Of a stretch of DNA of 64,000 bases, positions 27,734-35,601 are shown in pieces (positions within the stretch are counted from its first letter, which is position 1; each line of letters starts with the position of its first letter). Source of the stretch: Bradyrhizobium quebecense (GTDB lineage Bacteria; Pseudomonadota; Alphaproteobacteria; Rhizobiales; Xanthobacteraceae); contig NZ_CP088022.1 in assembly GCF_013373795.3 (NCBI RefSeq), positions 3,224,001-3,288,000 on the forward strand, written 5' to 3'. Both the position numbers and the translations under genes were made by a program. The notes beneath the pieces are model-generated. The model was not told the DNA's origin. It saw only the letters and a list, made by a program, of their open reading frames with translations, and did no database searches.

Positions 27734-27861
27734 CGTAGGGCGGATCAGCGCAGTGCAATCCGCCGATATCGCCAGGAAGTTACACAGCGGGTTACGCCGG
27801 AGCCTGTGATCGGGCCGCGCTGGCGCGGACCCGTTGGGCCAACCCGCCCAACGCAGCCTAC
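27734..27861. repeat. REP-like intergenic repeat cluster
   Basis: The sequence has GGCGGATcagcgc and gcAATCCGCC near 27737-27756 and later gggttacgc and cccaacgcagcctacgc segments, typical of a Bradyrhizobium palindromic family in which CGTAGGGYGG and its complement flank short units. The copy is imperfect and its edges are uncertain. Confidence 0.45.
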
Positions 27862-28286
27862 GCGTTGAACCAACCCTGCGCGTCGCCGGTGAAGGAATAA
27901 TACAGCCCGGCCGCGGTCAGGATGCAGGACACCACCTCGATGGCGCTGTCGAGCTCCAGGCCTTTTTCGCCGATCACCTGCACCAGTGAGATCACCGAGA
28001 GCACCAGCATCGCGCCTAGCGCCCAGCGCGGCCAGTTCTTGCGGTGCTGCGCGGCGAGCCGGACGAAATACACCAGCAGCAGGATCATGCAGCCGGCGGT
28101 CAGCGTCTCGCCGGTGATCATCTGATCGGTCCTCACGTCGGTCGGCGTGCGGTCCTGGAACGCCACCGACAACGCGTCGAGCGTCAGCGACAGATAGAGC
28201 AGCACCTCAAACCACAGCACATTTCTGGGCACATTCATTGCTTTGGGCACGCTCATTGCTCTGGGCACATTCGGGCGCCGGCTCAT
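27858..28286 (-). CDS. Small four-helix membrane protein downstream of era
   Basis: A 142-residue protein with about four hydrophobic segments (VLWFEVLLYLSLTLDALSVA, TAGCMILLLVYFVRLAAQ, WALGAMLVLSVISLVQVIGE, and VVSCILTAAGLYYSF). The ATG at 28286 overlaps the era stop by four bases (ATGA), indicating translational coupling. The N-terminus is encoded by an 18-base tandem repeat (MSVPKA/MNVPR units), so starts at residues 11 and 17 are equally in frame. No motif; function unknown. Confidence 0.65.
   Translation of the reverse strand: MSRRPNVPRAMSVPKAMNVPRNVLWFEVLLYLSLTLDALSVAFQDRTPTDVRTDQMITGETLTAGCMILLLVYFVRLAAQHRKNWPRWALGAMLVLSVISLVQVIGEKGLELDSAIEVVSCILTAAGLYYSFTGDAQGWFNA
28225..28272. repeat. 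18-base tandem repeat in a start region
   Basis: About 2.7 copies of an 18-base unit (minus strand AATGAGCGTGCCCAAAGC and variants) lie in the first 20 codons of the small membrane protein gene. Each unit brings an in-frame ATG and encodes A-M-S/N-V-P-K/R. Confidence 0.75.
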
Positions 28287-29206
28287 TCCTTGGGGAAGTC
28301 CAATCCCATTTCCTTGTAGCGGTCGGGATCGTCGCCCCAGTTCTCGCGCACCTTGACGAACAGGAAGAGGTGCACGGGAACGCCCATGATCTCGGCGATC
28401 TCGGCACGCGCCTGCGCGCCGATCGACTTGATGGTGGCGCCGCCCTTGCCGAGCACGATCTTGCGCTGGCTCTCGCGCTCGACAAAGATCGTCTGCTCGA
28501 TGCGGATCGACTTGTCCTTGCGGTCGGTCCAGCTGTCGGTCTCGACCGTCGACTGGTACGGCAATTCCTGATGCAGATGGCTGTAGATCTTCTCGCGGGT
28601 GATCTCGGCCGCCAGATGCCGCATCGGCGCATCCGACATCTGGTCCTCGGGATAGAGGAACGGTCCCGCCGGCACCAGCTTGGCCAGCGCCTCGCGCAGA
28701 TCGTCAACGCCATCGCCCGACAGCGCCGAGATCATGAAGGTGTGCTCGAAGCGCATCCGCTCGTTGGCGGCCTGCGCCAGCGCCAGCAGCTTCTCGCGCT
28801 GCACGAGGTCGACCTTGTTCAGCACCAGGATCTTCGGATGCGCGACGGTTTCGAGCTTGGCGAGGATCGCATTGGCCTCCTCGTCGATGCCCGACTTCGC
28901 ATCGAGCAGCACACAGACGAGATCGGCGTCGTGGGCGCCGCTCCAGGCGGTCGACACCATGGCGCGATCGAGCCGGCGCCGCGGCGCGAAGATGCCGGGC
29001 GTGTCGACCAGGATGATTTGCGCGTTGCCCTCGATCACGATGCCGCGGATCAGCGCGCGCGTGGTCTGCACCTTGCGCGAAACGATGGTGACCTTGGAGC
29101 CCACCAGCGCATTGACCAGCGTCGACTTGCCGACATTGGGCGCGCCGATCAGCGCGACGAAGCCACAGCGCGTCGCATCCCCCTGCCCTTTGGCTTCGTC
29201 AGTCAT
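28283..29206 (-). CDS. era: GTPase Era
   Basis: A 307-residue essential GTPase that binds 16S rRNA and helps 30S ribosome maturation. G-motifs are clear: G1 GAPNVGKST, G2 region VQTTRALIRG, G3 DTPG, G4 NKVD and G5 SALSG. The C-terminal KH domain has GKGGATIKSIG. The start at 29206 overlaps the end of rnc by eight bases; a Met at 29224 is also possible. Gene order rnc-era is widely conserved, and Era and RNase III both act in rRNA processing. Confidence 0.96.
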   Translation of the reverse strand: MTDEAKGQGDATRCGFVALIGAPNVGKSTLVNALVGSKVTIVSRKVQTTRALIRGIVIEGNAQIILVDTPGIFAPRRRLDRAMVSTAWSGAHDADLVCVLLDAKSGIDEEANAILAKLETVAHPKILVLNKVDLVQREKLLALAQAANERMRFEHTFMISALSGDGVDDLREALAKLVPAGPFLYPEDQMSDAPMRHLAAEITREKIYSHLHQELPYQSTVETDSWTDRKDKSIRIEQTIFVERESQRKIVLGKGGATIKSIGAQARAEIAEIMGVPVHLFLFVKVRENWGDDPDRYKEMGLDFPKE

Positions 29207-30020
29207 TGGTACCGACGCCTTCACGCTCGATCATCGCGGATGCTGCTGCTTTCTCGGCCGCGCGCTTGTTGCCCCCGAGGCCCTCGGCGGAGGCCAGGCC
29301 CGGCAGGTCAACCGCAACGCGGAATTGTGGATCGTGGTGCGGGCCGGTGCGTTCGACCTCGCGATAGACCGGCGTCGGCAATCCCTTGCCTTGCGCCCAT
29401 TCCTGCAACACGGTCTTGGGATCGCGCAGCGGCCGGCGCAGCTTGTGCATCCGCTCGGTCCAGTTGCGCTCAACGAACTGGCGCGCCGCCTCATAGCCGC
29501 CGTCGAGAAAGATCGCCCCGATCACCGCTTCGCAGATATCGCCGAGCACGGATTTGCGCAGCCGCGCGCCCTCGACCGCCTTCACCATGCCGAGCTTGAT
29601 GTCCTCGAGCAGCCCGAGCGACTTGGCGACGTCGGCGCAGCTTTCCTTGCGCACGAGATCGGCGAGCCGCTTCGACAACTCGCCCTCATCGGCCTTCGGG
29701 AACGCCCGGAACAGCATGTCGGACACGATCAGCCCGAGCACGTGGTCGCCGAGGAATTCCAGCCGCTGGTAGCTGTCGGCGCGGTTGCGGGTGGCGGGCT
29801 TCAGCGCGGAGACGTGGGTGAACGCGGTGGTCAGCAGCGCGGCATCCGAGAACGTATACCCGATACGCGCCTCGGTGCCGGCGATCGCGGCCTTCTCTTC
29901 AGCCGCCTTGGCGGCCTTGCTGCGCCGCTTCTTCGGCGCGGCCGTGCTTTCGGCGGCGGGCGCCTGGCTCGGCTCGCCGGTCGGCGCTTGGTCGTTAATG
30001 GCTGCGGTATCGTCGTTCAT
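29199..30020 (-). CDS. rnc: Ribonuclease III
   Basis: A 273-residue double-strand-specific endoribonuclease that processes rRNA precursors and some mRNAs. The catalytic signature is QRLEFLGDHVLGL (usual LEFLGDxVL) with CEAVIGAIFLDGG, and a C-terminal dsRNA-binding domain (KTVLQEWAQGKGLPTPVY, GGNKRAAEKAAASAMI). An extra N-terminal tail of about 45 residues, rich in Ala, Pro and Lys (ESTAAPKKRRSKAAKAAEE), precedes the catalytic domain. Its ATG overlaps the lepB stop by four bases, so lepB, rnc and era form one coupled unit. Confidence 0.96.
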   Translation of the reverse strand: MNDDTAAINDQAPTGEPSQAPAAESTAAPKKRRSKAAKAAEEKAAIAGTEARIGYTFSDAALLTTAFTHVSALKPATRNRADSYQRLEFLGDHVLGLIVSDMLFRAFPKADEGELSKRLADLVRKESCADVAKSLGLLEDIKLGMVKAVEGARLRKSVLGDICEAVIGAIFLDGGYEAARQFVERNWTERMHKLRRPLRDPKTVLQEWAQGKGLPTPVYREVERTGPHHDPQFRVAVDLPGLASAEGLGGNKRAAEKAAASAMIEREGVGTND

Positions 30021-30778
30021 CGCACGATGGAGAATAGGCGGTTCCACCGCACGGCGAACGGCCAGCGCCAAATCATCCAGGCCTGCTCGCCCTCGGCGAT
30101 CGAGAAGAAGATCATCTGGGCCCGCCCGATGATGTTCTCGAACGGCACGTAGCCGACCTGCGACAGGAAGCGGCTGTCGGTGGAGTTGTCGCGGTTGTCG
30201 CCCATCATGAAGAAATGCCCGGGCGGAACGGTGTAGACGATGGTGTTGTCCATGTAGCTGTTGTCGGTGCAGTCGAGCGACTCATAGCTGACGCCGTTCG
30301 GCAGCGTTTCCTTCCAGCGCTTGACCCGCGCGGTGGCATCCGCCGAGCCGCAGGGATCCTCGCCGACGAAATCGTTCAGCCGCTCGCGCTTGATCGGCTC
30401 ATCGTTGATGTAGAGCAACCCGTTCCGGACCTCGATGCGGTCGCCCGGCAGTCCGATGACACGCTTGATGTAGTCGGTGGAGTCATCCCGCGGCAGGCGG
30501 AACACCACGATGTCGCCGCGGTTCGGCTCCGAGCCGAAGATACGCCCCGAGAAGATATTCGGCGAGAACGGGATCGAATAGTGGCTGTAGCCGTAGGAAT
30601 ATTTCGAGACGAACAGGTAGTCGCCGACCAAGAGCGTCGCCTTCATCGACCCCGAGGGGATGTTGAACGGCTGGAACAGGAAGGTGCGGATGACGAGCGC
30701 GATCAGAAGGGCATGGATGACGACGCGGATGGTCTCGCCCACGCCGCTCTCAGATTTGGTCCCGGTGGTCGCGCTCAT
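30017..30778 (-). CDS. lepB: Signal peptidase I
   Basis: A 253-residue inner-membrane serine protease that removes signal peptides from exported proteins. An N-terminal membrane helix (VIHALLIALVIRTFLFQPF) is followed by the catalytic Ser44 in IPSGSMKATL and Lys105 in DYIKRVIGLPGD. The conserved GDNRDNSTDSR motif lies near the C-terminus. Two Cys residues (DPCGSADA and SLDCTDN) in the periplasmic domain may form a disulfide. It is the first gene of the lepB-rnc-era unit; 282 bases separate it from acpS upstream. Confidence 0.96.
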   Translation of the reverse strand: MSATTGTKSESGVGETIRVVIHALLIALVIRTFLFQPFNIPSGSMKATLLVGDYLFVSKYSYGYSHYSIPFSPNIFSGRIFGSEPNRGDIVVFRLPRDDSTDYIKRVIGLPGDRIEVRNGLLYINDEPIKRERLNDFVGEDPCGSADATARVKRWKETLPNGVSYESLDCTDNSYMDNTIVYTVPPGHFFMMGDNRDNSTDSRFLSQVGYVPFENIIGRAQMIFFSIAEGEQAWMIWRWPFAVRWNRLFSIVR

Positions 30779-31060
30779 TGCTTTCCCAATTCCCGCAGGC
30801 CCTGATGCCCACGCGGTGGCAGAACGTTCTCTCCACGCGAAGCGTTCGACCCCCGCGTGAGGAAAATGGCCTTGATTCTGATCTTGAGGGCAAATTCCAG
30901 CCTAAACTTGGAATCCGCGTCTCGCTCGATACCCTGCGGCATTTTAGACGGTTGTTCGCAGGGGCGCAATCAATCGCCGCCTCAAAACTTCGCAATTCAT
31001 TGAAATGTCAATGATTTTTTAGTTTGCTGAAGTTTCCTGGCAAATTCCGCCGCCGCCCGC

Positions 31061-31477
31061 TCATCTGGCGGGAGCAACCGCCGAAATTATGACGAAGGCC
31101 TGTGCCAGCGGCCAATCGTCCGTGATCGAAAGGTCGATCTGCGCCTTCATGCCCGCGGGTGTCAGCTCTTGGAGCCGGGCCAGCGCCCCGCCGGTCAGCA
31201 GCATCGACGGCCGTCCTCCCGGCAGGTTCACCACCCCCATGTCCTTCCACCACACCCCGCGCCGGATACCGGTGCCGAGCGCCTTGGAGCAGGCCTCCTT
31301 CGCGGCGAACCGCTTGGCGTAGGTTGCGACCACCATCTTCTCGCTGTTGGCGCGGCGCATCGCCTTGGCGCGCTCGGCGTCGGTGAAGATGCGATCGAGG
31401 AAGCGCTCGCCGTGCCGCTCGATCACCTTCGCAATCCGCGTGACGTCGATCAGATCGGAGCCGATGCCGATGATCAT
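31061..31477 (-). CDS. acpS: Holo-[acyl-carrier-protein] synthase
   Basis: A 138-residue enzyme that transfers 4'-phosphopantetheine from CoA to acyl carrier protein, making fatty acid synthesis possible. Signature residues: [12 protein letters not shown] with the metal-binding Asp near residue 8, and [14 protein letters not shown] with the metal-binding Glu. The length is normal for the trimeric AcpS class. The ATG overlaps the pdxJ stop by four bases (ATGA), so pdxJ and acpS are coupled, an arrangement seen in many proteobacteria. Confidence 0.95.
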   Translation of the reverse strand: MIIGIGSDLIDVTRIAKVIERHGERFLDRIFTDAERAKAMRRANSEKMVVATYAKRFAAKEACSKALGTGIRRGVWWKDMGVVNLPGGRPSMLLTGGALARLQELTPAGMKAQIDLSITDDWPLAQAFVIISAVAPAR

Positions 31478-32247
31478 GCGCTGACGGCACCTTGCGCCCT
31501 GGCACGGCCGCGGTCCATCGCCGCACGCATCTCGCGCACCGTGGCGGCGATGCCGACGAACAGCGCCTCGCCCATCATGAAGTAGCCGATGTTGAGCTCG
31601 CGGATTTCGGGCAGCGCGGAGATCGTCTCCGCGGTCTCATAATCAAGCCCGTGGCCGGCATGGACCTCGAGCCCGGCCGCCTGCGCGAGCTTGGCGCCGG
31701 CGACGATGCGCTTCCACTCGGCCTCCGCCTTGTCCTTGCGACCGTCGACCACGGCGTCGCACCAGCCGCCGGTGTGGATCTCGATCACGGGCGCCTTCAG
31801 CTGCGCGGCCATCTCGATTTGCCTGGGATCGGCGGCAATGAACAGCGAGACCCGGATGCCGGCATCATTGAGCCGCGCGATGAACGGCGCCAGCGCATTG
31901 TGCTGGCCGACCACGTCGAGGCCGCCTTCGGTGGTGAGCTCCTGGCGCCGTTCCGGCACCAGGCAGACCGCATGCGGCTTGGTGGCGAGCGAAATCCGCA
32001 GCATGTCGTCGGTCGCCGCCATCTCGAAATTCAGCGGCTTGGATATCTCGGCTTTGAGCCGCGCCATGTCCTCGTCGCGGATGTGACGGCGATCCTCGCG
32101 CAAATGCGCCGTGATGCCGTCGGCGCCCGCAGCGATCGCGGCAAGCGCCAGCCGCACCGGATCGGGCCGCGCCCCGCCCCGCGCATTGCGCAGGGTCGCG
32201 ACGTGATCGACATTGATACCGAGACGGAGCGGAGCAGCCTTTGACAT
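31474..32247 (-). CDS. pdxJ: Pyridoxine 5'-phosphate synthase
   Basis: A 257-residue TIM-barrel enzyme that condenses 1-deoxyxylulose 5-phosphate with 3-amino-2-oxopropyl phosphate to form pyridoxine 5'-phosphate (vitamin B6). Visible signature: [17 protein letters not shown] near the N-terminus, [12 protein letters not shown], and [10 protein letters not shown]. The phosphate-binding end reads [12 protein letters not shown]. The Met at 32247 ([10 protein letters not shown]) is preferred over an upstream start at 32286. It lies 93 bases after the rsh stop and overlaps acpS. Confidence 0.95.
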   Translation of the reverse strand: MSKAAPLRLGINVDHVATLRNARGGARPDPVRLALAAIAAGADGITAHLREDRRHIRDEDMARLKAEISKPLNFEMAATDDMLRISLATKPHAVCLVPERRQELTTEGGLDVVGQHNALAPFIARLNDAGIRVSLFIAADPRQIEMAAQLKAPVIEIHTGGWCDAVVDGRKDKAEAEWKRIVAGAKLAQAAGLEVHAGHGLDYETAETISALPEIRELNIGYFMMGEALFVGIAATVREMRAAMDRGRARAQGAVSA

Positions 32248-32340
32248 GTCTCTAACCTGCAATTCTAGCCTGTCATGCGCGGCCACAGCCGTCCGAAGGA
32301 AGGCGTCGCTTCCGCTCGCCTATGCCCTGCGCATGCGTCT

Positions 32341-34632
32341 TTATCCATTGACGCGTTCGACCCGTGCAACGACGGCCTTGGCGCGCAACTGCGCGATGAT
32401 AGCGCTGAGATGCTTGAGGTCATAGACCTCAAGATCGATGGTCAGCTCCGTGAAGTCGGGCGATTGGCGCGACATGTGGATGTTGTCGATGTTGCCGTCG
32501 TGCTCGGCGATCACGGTCGCGATCTGGGCGAGGCTGCCCGGCTCGTTGACATTGTGGACCAGGATGCGCGCGGGGAAGCGCTGCGGCATGGTCTCGTCGA
32601 TGTCCCAGCGCACGTCGAGCCAGCGCTCCGGCTCCTCCTCGAAATCCTTCAGCGCCGGCGACTGGATCGGGTAGATCGTGATCCCCTCACCCGCCGTGAC
32701 GATGCCGACGATCCGATCGCCCGGCACCGCGCCGCCGTTCGGCGCGAACTTCACCGGCAGGTCGGAATTGATGCCGCGCACCGGGATCACCGAAGTGGCG
32801 CGCGCCGGATGCGGCGGGGTCTGCGTCTTCAGCTTGGCGGCGAGCCCCTTCTTGGCGCCATAGCGCACCAGCCGCTCTTCCTTGTAGTCGGGATACATCG
32901 CGCGCGCGACGTCGGAGGCCTTGATCTCGCCGCGTCCGACGGAGGCCATCACGTCCTCGATCGAGGTGCGGGCGAGCCGCGGCAAGGCGCCCTTCAGCTT
33001 GTCGTCGGCATATTCGATCTTGGCGCGGGCAAACAGGCGGTCGACGATGCGGCGGCCGAGGCCGGCATACTGGTCGCGCACCGCATCGCGGGTAGCACGC
33101 CGGATCGCGGCGCGCGCCTTGCCGGTGCGGGCGAGCGCTTCCCAGGCCGACGGCGGCGCCGACTGCGCCTTCGAGGTCAGCACCTCGACCTCGTCGCCAT
33201 TCTGCAGCTCGGAGGACAGCGGCGCGAACTTGCCGTTGATCTTGCAGCCGACCGCGCTGTTGCCGACGCCGGTGTGCACGGCATAGGCGAAATCGATCAC
33301 GTTGGCGTTGCGCGGCAGCGCGATCAGCTTGCCCTTTGGCGTGAAGCAGAACACCTGGTCGTGGAACAGTTCGAGCTTGGTGTGCTCGAGGAATTCCTCG
33401 GGATTGGAGCTCTCCGAGAGGATGCCGATGGTGTGGCGCAGCCAGGCGAAGGCGTTCGACTCGTGCTTCAGCCGCTCATGCGGCGAGCCCGCCCCTTCCT
33501 TGTAGAAGGCATGCGCGGCGATACCGAACTCGGCGATCTGGTTCATCTCCTCGGTGCGGATCTGCAGCTCGACGCGCTGCTTGCCCGGCCCGATCACGGT
33601 GGTGTGGATCGACCGGTAGTCGTTCTGCTTCGGGGTCGAGATGTAATCCTTGAAGCGGCCCGGCACGACCGGCCAGGTGGTGTGGACAATGCCGAGCGCG
33701 CGGTAGCAGGCGCCGACATCATCGAGGATGACGCGGAAGCCGTAGATGTCGGAGAGCTGCTCGAAGCCGACCGACTTGCGCTCCATCTTGGTCCAGATCG
33801 AAAACGGCTGCTTGCGGCGGCCGAACACCCGCGCGGTGATGCCGTTCTTCTGCAGGTTCTTGGAGAGCTGGGTTTCGATCTCGCCGATCAGGTTGCGGTT
33901 GCGCTCGGCCAGTGAATCGAGCCGCTGCTTGACCACCGCATAAGCCTCGGGATCGAGCACGAAGAACGACAGGTCCTCCAGCTCCTCGCGCATCTCCTGC
34001 ATACCCATGCGGCCGGCCAGCGGCGCATAGATATCCAGCGTCTCCTCGGCGATGCGGCGGCGCGAGGCCGGCGGCACGAATTCCAGCGTGCGCATGTTGT
34101 GCAGGCGGTCGGCGAGCTTGATCAGCAGCACGCGGACGTCGTCGGCGATCGCCAGCAGCAACTTGCGCAAATTCTCGGCCTGCTTGGCCTCGCGCGACAC
34201 CAGCTCCAGCCGCTTCAGCTTGGTCAGGCCTTCGACCAGCGCGCCGATCTCATGGCCGAACACATGGTCGATCTCGGCCCGCGTCGCCTCGGTGTCCTCG
34301 ATCGTGTCGTGCAGCAGCGCCGCCACGATCGTGGCGTCGTCGAGCTTGAGGTTGGTGAGGATCGCGGCGACCTCGAGCGGATGCGAGAAATAGGGATCGC
34401 CGGAGGCGCGCATCTGCGTGCCGTGCGCCTTCATGGCGTAGACGTAGGCGCGGTTGAGCAGGTCTTCGTTGGTGTCGGGGTTATAGGACCGGACGCGCTC
34501 GACAAGGTCATATTGTCGCATCATTCGGGTCCGCGGCCTGGCTGGCCTTTCCGCCGTGGACGACGCCGGCGCGACCGCGACCGTTTCGGTTGCAGCCTGC
34601 ATCTGGATGGAACTGCGGCGTCGATACGCCAT
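32341..34632 (-). CDS. rsh: Bifunctional (p)ppGpp synthetase/hydrolase
   Basis: A 763-residue RelA/SpoT homologue, the single Rsh enzyme usual in Rhizobiales. It controls the stringent response by making and breaking (p)ppGpp. Domains in order: HD hydrolase (YFSHPLEVAAIL and AALLHDTIEDT, with HD at about residues 108-109, so hydrolysis is expected), synthetase (RFKDYISTPKQNDYRSIH), TGS (HDQVFCFTPKGKLIALPRN), a helical region and a C-terminal ACT domain (HNVNEPGSLAQIATVIAEHD). The Met at 34632 follows GAGAGGCAGCGAG. rpoZ lies upstream on the same strand, a classic arrangement. Confidence 0.96.
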   Translation of the reverse strand: MAYRRRSSIQMQAATETVAVAPASSTAERPARPRTRMMRQYDLVERVRSYNPDTNEDLLNRAYVYAMKAHGTQMRASGDPYFSHPLEVAAILTNLKLDDATIVAALLHDTIEDTEATRAEIDHVFGHEIGALVEGLTKLKRLELVSREAKQAENLRKLLLAIADDVRVLLIKLADRLHNMRTLEFVPPASRRRIAEETLDIYAPLAGRMGMQEMREELEDLSFFVLDPEAYAVVKQRLDSLAERNRNLIGEIETQLSKNLQKNGITARVFGRRKQPFSIWTKMERKSVGFEQLSDIYGFRVILDDVGACYRALGIVHTTWPVVPGRFKDYISTPKQNDYRSIHTTVIGPGKQRVELQIRTEEMNQIAEFGIAAHAFYKEGAGSPHERLKHESNAFAWLRHTIGILSESSNPEEFLEHTKLELFHDQVFCFTPKGKLIALPRNANVIDFAYAVHTGVGNSAVGCKINGKFAPLSSELQNGDEVEVLTSKAQSAPPSAWEALARTGKARAAIRRATRDAVRDQYAGLGRRIVDRLFARAKIEYADDKLKGALPRLARTSIEDVMASVGRGEIKASDVARAMYPDYKEERLVRYGAKKGLAAKLKTQTPPHPARATSVIPVRGINSDLPVKFAPNGGAVPGDRIVGIVTAGEGITIYPIQSPALKDFEEEPERWLDVRWDIDETMPQRFPARILVHNVNEPGSLAQIATVIAEHDGNIDNIHMSRQSPDFTELTIDLEVYDLKHLSAIIAQLRAKAVVARVERVNG

Positions 34633-34774
34633 GAACTCGCTGCCTCTCGCGGGACCGGAACGTCCCCTCTTCCTCAATCTAGTGCGCTTTCGAACGAAGC
34701 AGCACCCCGCGCGGGCCCTGGAACCATTCAATTTCGCGCGCCCGCATAGGACGCACCGTAACAGCAAAATTGTC

Positions 34775-34811
34775 AACAAAAGCAAAGGCCCGGAGCAATG
34801 TCCGGGCCTTT
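34775..34811 (-). terminator. Rho-independent terminator after rpoZ
   Basis: On the minus strand AAAGGCCCGGA, loop CATTGC and TCCGGGCCTTT form an 11-base-pair perfect stem, followed by GCTTTTGTT. It separates rpoZ from rsh, so rsh probably has its own promoter or depends on read-through. Confidence 0.88.
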
Positions 34812-34848
34812 GGCAAATTGATCCGAGATGCGGAGCCGAATGACGAGC

Positions 34849-35241
34849 TTACTCGTCTTCCTCGGGCTGCTCTTCCGGGGGCGCCAGGCCCTCGAGGCCC
34901 TTCAGCAACTCTTCCTCGGTCATGCGCTCGACCGCGACCTCGGTGTCGTCGGCGTCGACGCTGGCACCGGCGGAACCGATCAGCGGGACAGTGTCCGGCT
35001 CGGGCTCGTCGACCTCGACGAACTTCTGCAGGGAGTGCACGAGTTCCTCTTTCAGGTCCTCCGGCGAGATCGTCGAATCGGCGATCTCCCGCAGCGAAAC
35101 GACCGGGTTCTTGTCGTTGTCGCGATCAACCGTAAGTTGCGATCCCGACGAGATCATCCGGGCACGATGCGCAGCCAACAGGACGAGGTCGAAACGATTG
35201 TCGACCTTATCAATGCAATCTTCGACGGTGACGCGAGCCAT
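34849..35241 (-). CDS. rpoZ: RNA polymerase omega subunit
   Basis: A 130-residue protein. The conserved omega core ([20 protein letters not shown] and [11 protein letters not shown]) is followed by a long acidic tail of Glu, Asp and Pro residues, typical of alphaproteobacteria. Omega binds beta-prime, helps RNA polymerase assembly and forms part of one ppGpp site, which fits the position next to rsh. The ATG at 35241 begins the family signature. A strong terminator follows. Confidence 0.95.
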   Translation of the reverse strand: MARVTVEDCIDKVDNRFDLVLLAAHRARMISSGSQLTVDRDNDKNPVVSLREIADSTISPEDLKEELVHSLQKFVEVDEPEPDTVPLIGSAGASVDADDTEVAVERMTEEELLKGLEGLAPPEEQPEEDE

Positions 35242-35601
35242 CTCGAGGCGCTCCGTGGTAAAAGGGACCGAACATGTAGGTTATGAGGGTTAGTTATAGG
35301 GCTAGTCCCCGTTTCGCAAGGCAAAATTTGTGATTTGCCTTCCCAACAGGCTCTGATAACCCCCTCTGCCGGGGCCAGAAGGGCCGGAGCGTCTGACGAC
35401 ATGGCTAGGTTGCTGTCCCAGGCAAGTAAATCTCTTCATTGCAATGTCAAAGGTCTAGGCTTTTTGCCCTCGCCTCACCATAATTGCGGTGGTGACTGTC
35501 GTGGGGAAAGATTCACAGAACTTTAGGCAGCAACGCCGGAAATTACGCGCGGTTGATCACCGCCGCGCTAAGAACACTAACAACCACGCGAGAACACTTT
35601 G
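35242..35601. other. Divergent promoter region between rpoZ and the NYN gene
   Basis: No gene recognised in this 360-base stretch. It should contain both promoters. AT-richer segments occur near 35320-35340 and 35420-35470, but I cannot place -35 and -10 boxes with confidence. Confidence 0.4.

Noticed and set aside
24570..27809. A 1079-codon plus-strand frame
   Set aside because: It is the reverse shadow of parC and recO, with no recognisable domain.
28238..30152. Long plus-strand frames opposite era and rnc
   Set aside because: They are shadow frames of conserved genes coupled by four- and eight-base overlaps on the minus strand.
31008..31040. CATTGA/TCAATG hairpin with a T-run near 31010
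   Set aside because: The stem is only six base pairs and the T-run faces the plus strand, whereas the flanking genes are on the minus strand.
32275..33915. A 546-codon plus-strand frame opposite rsh
   Set aside because: It mirrors the rsh codons and has no protein-family signal.
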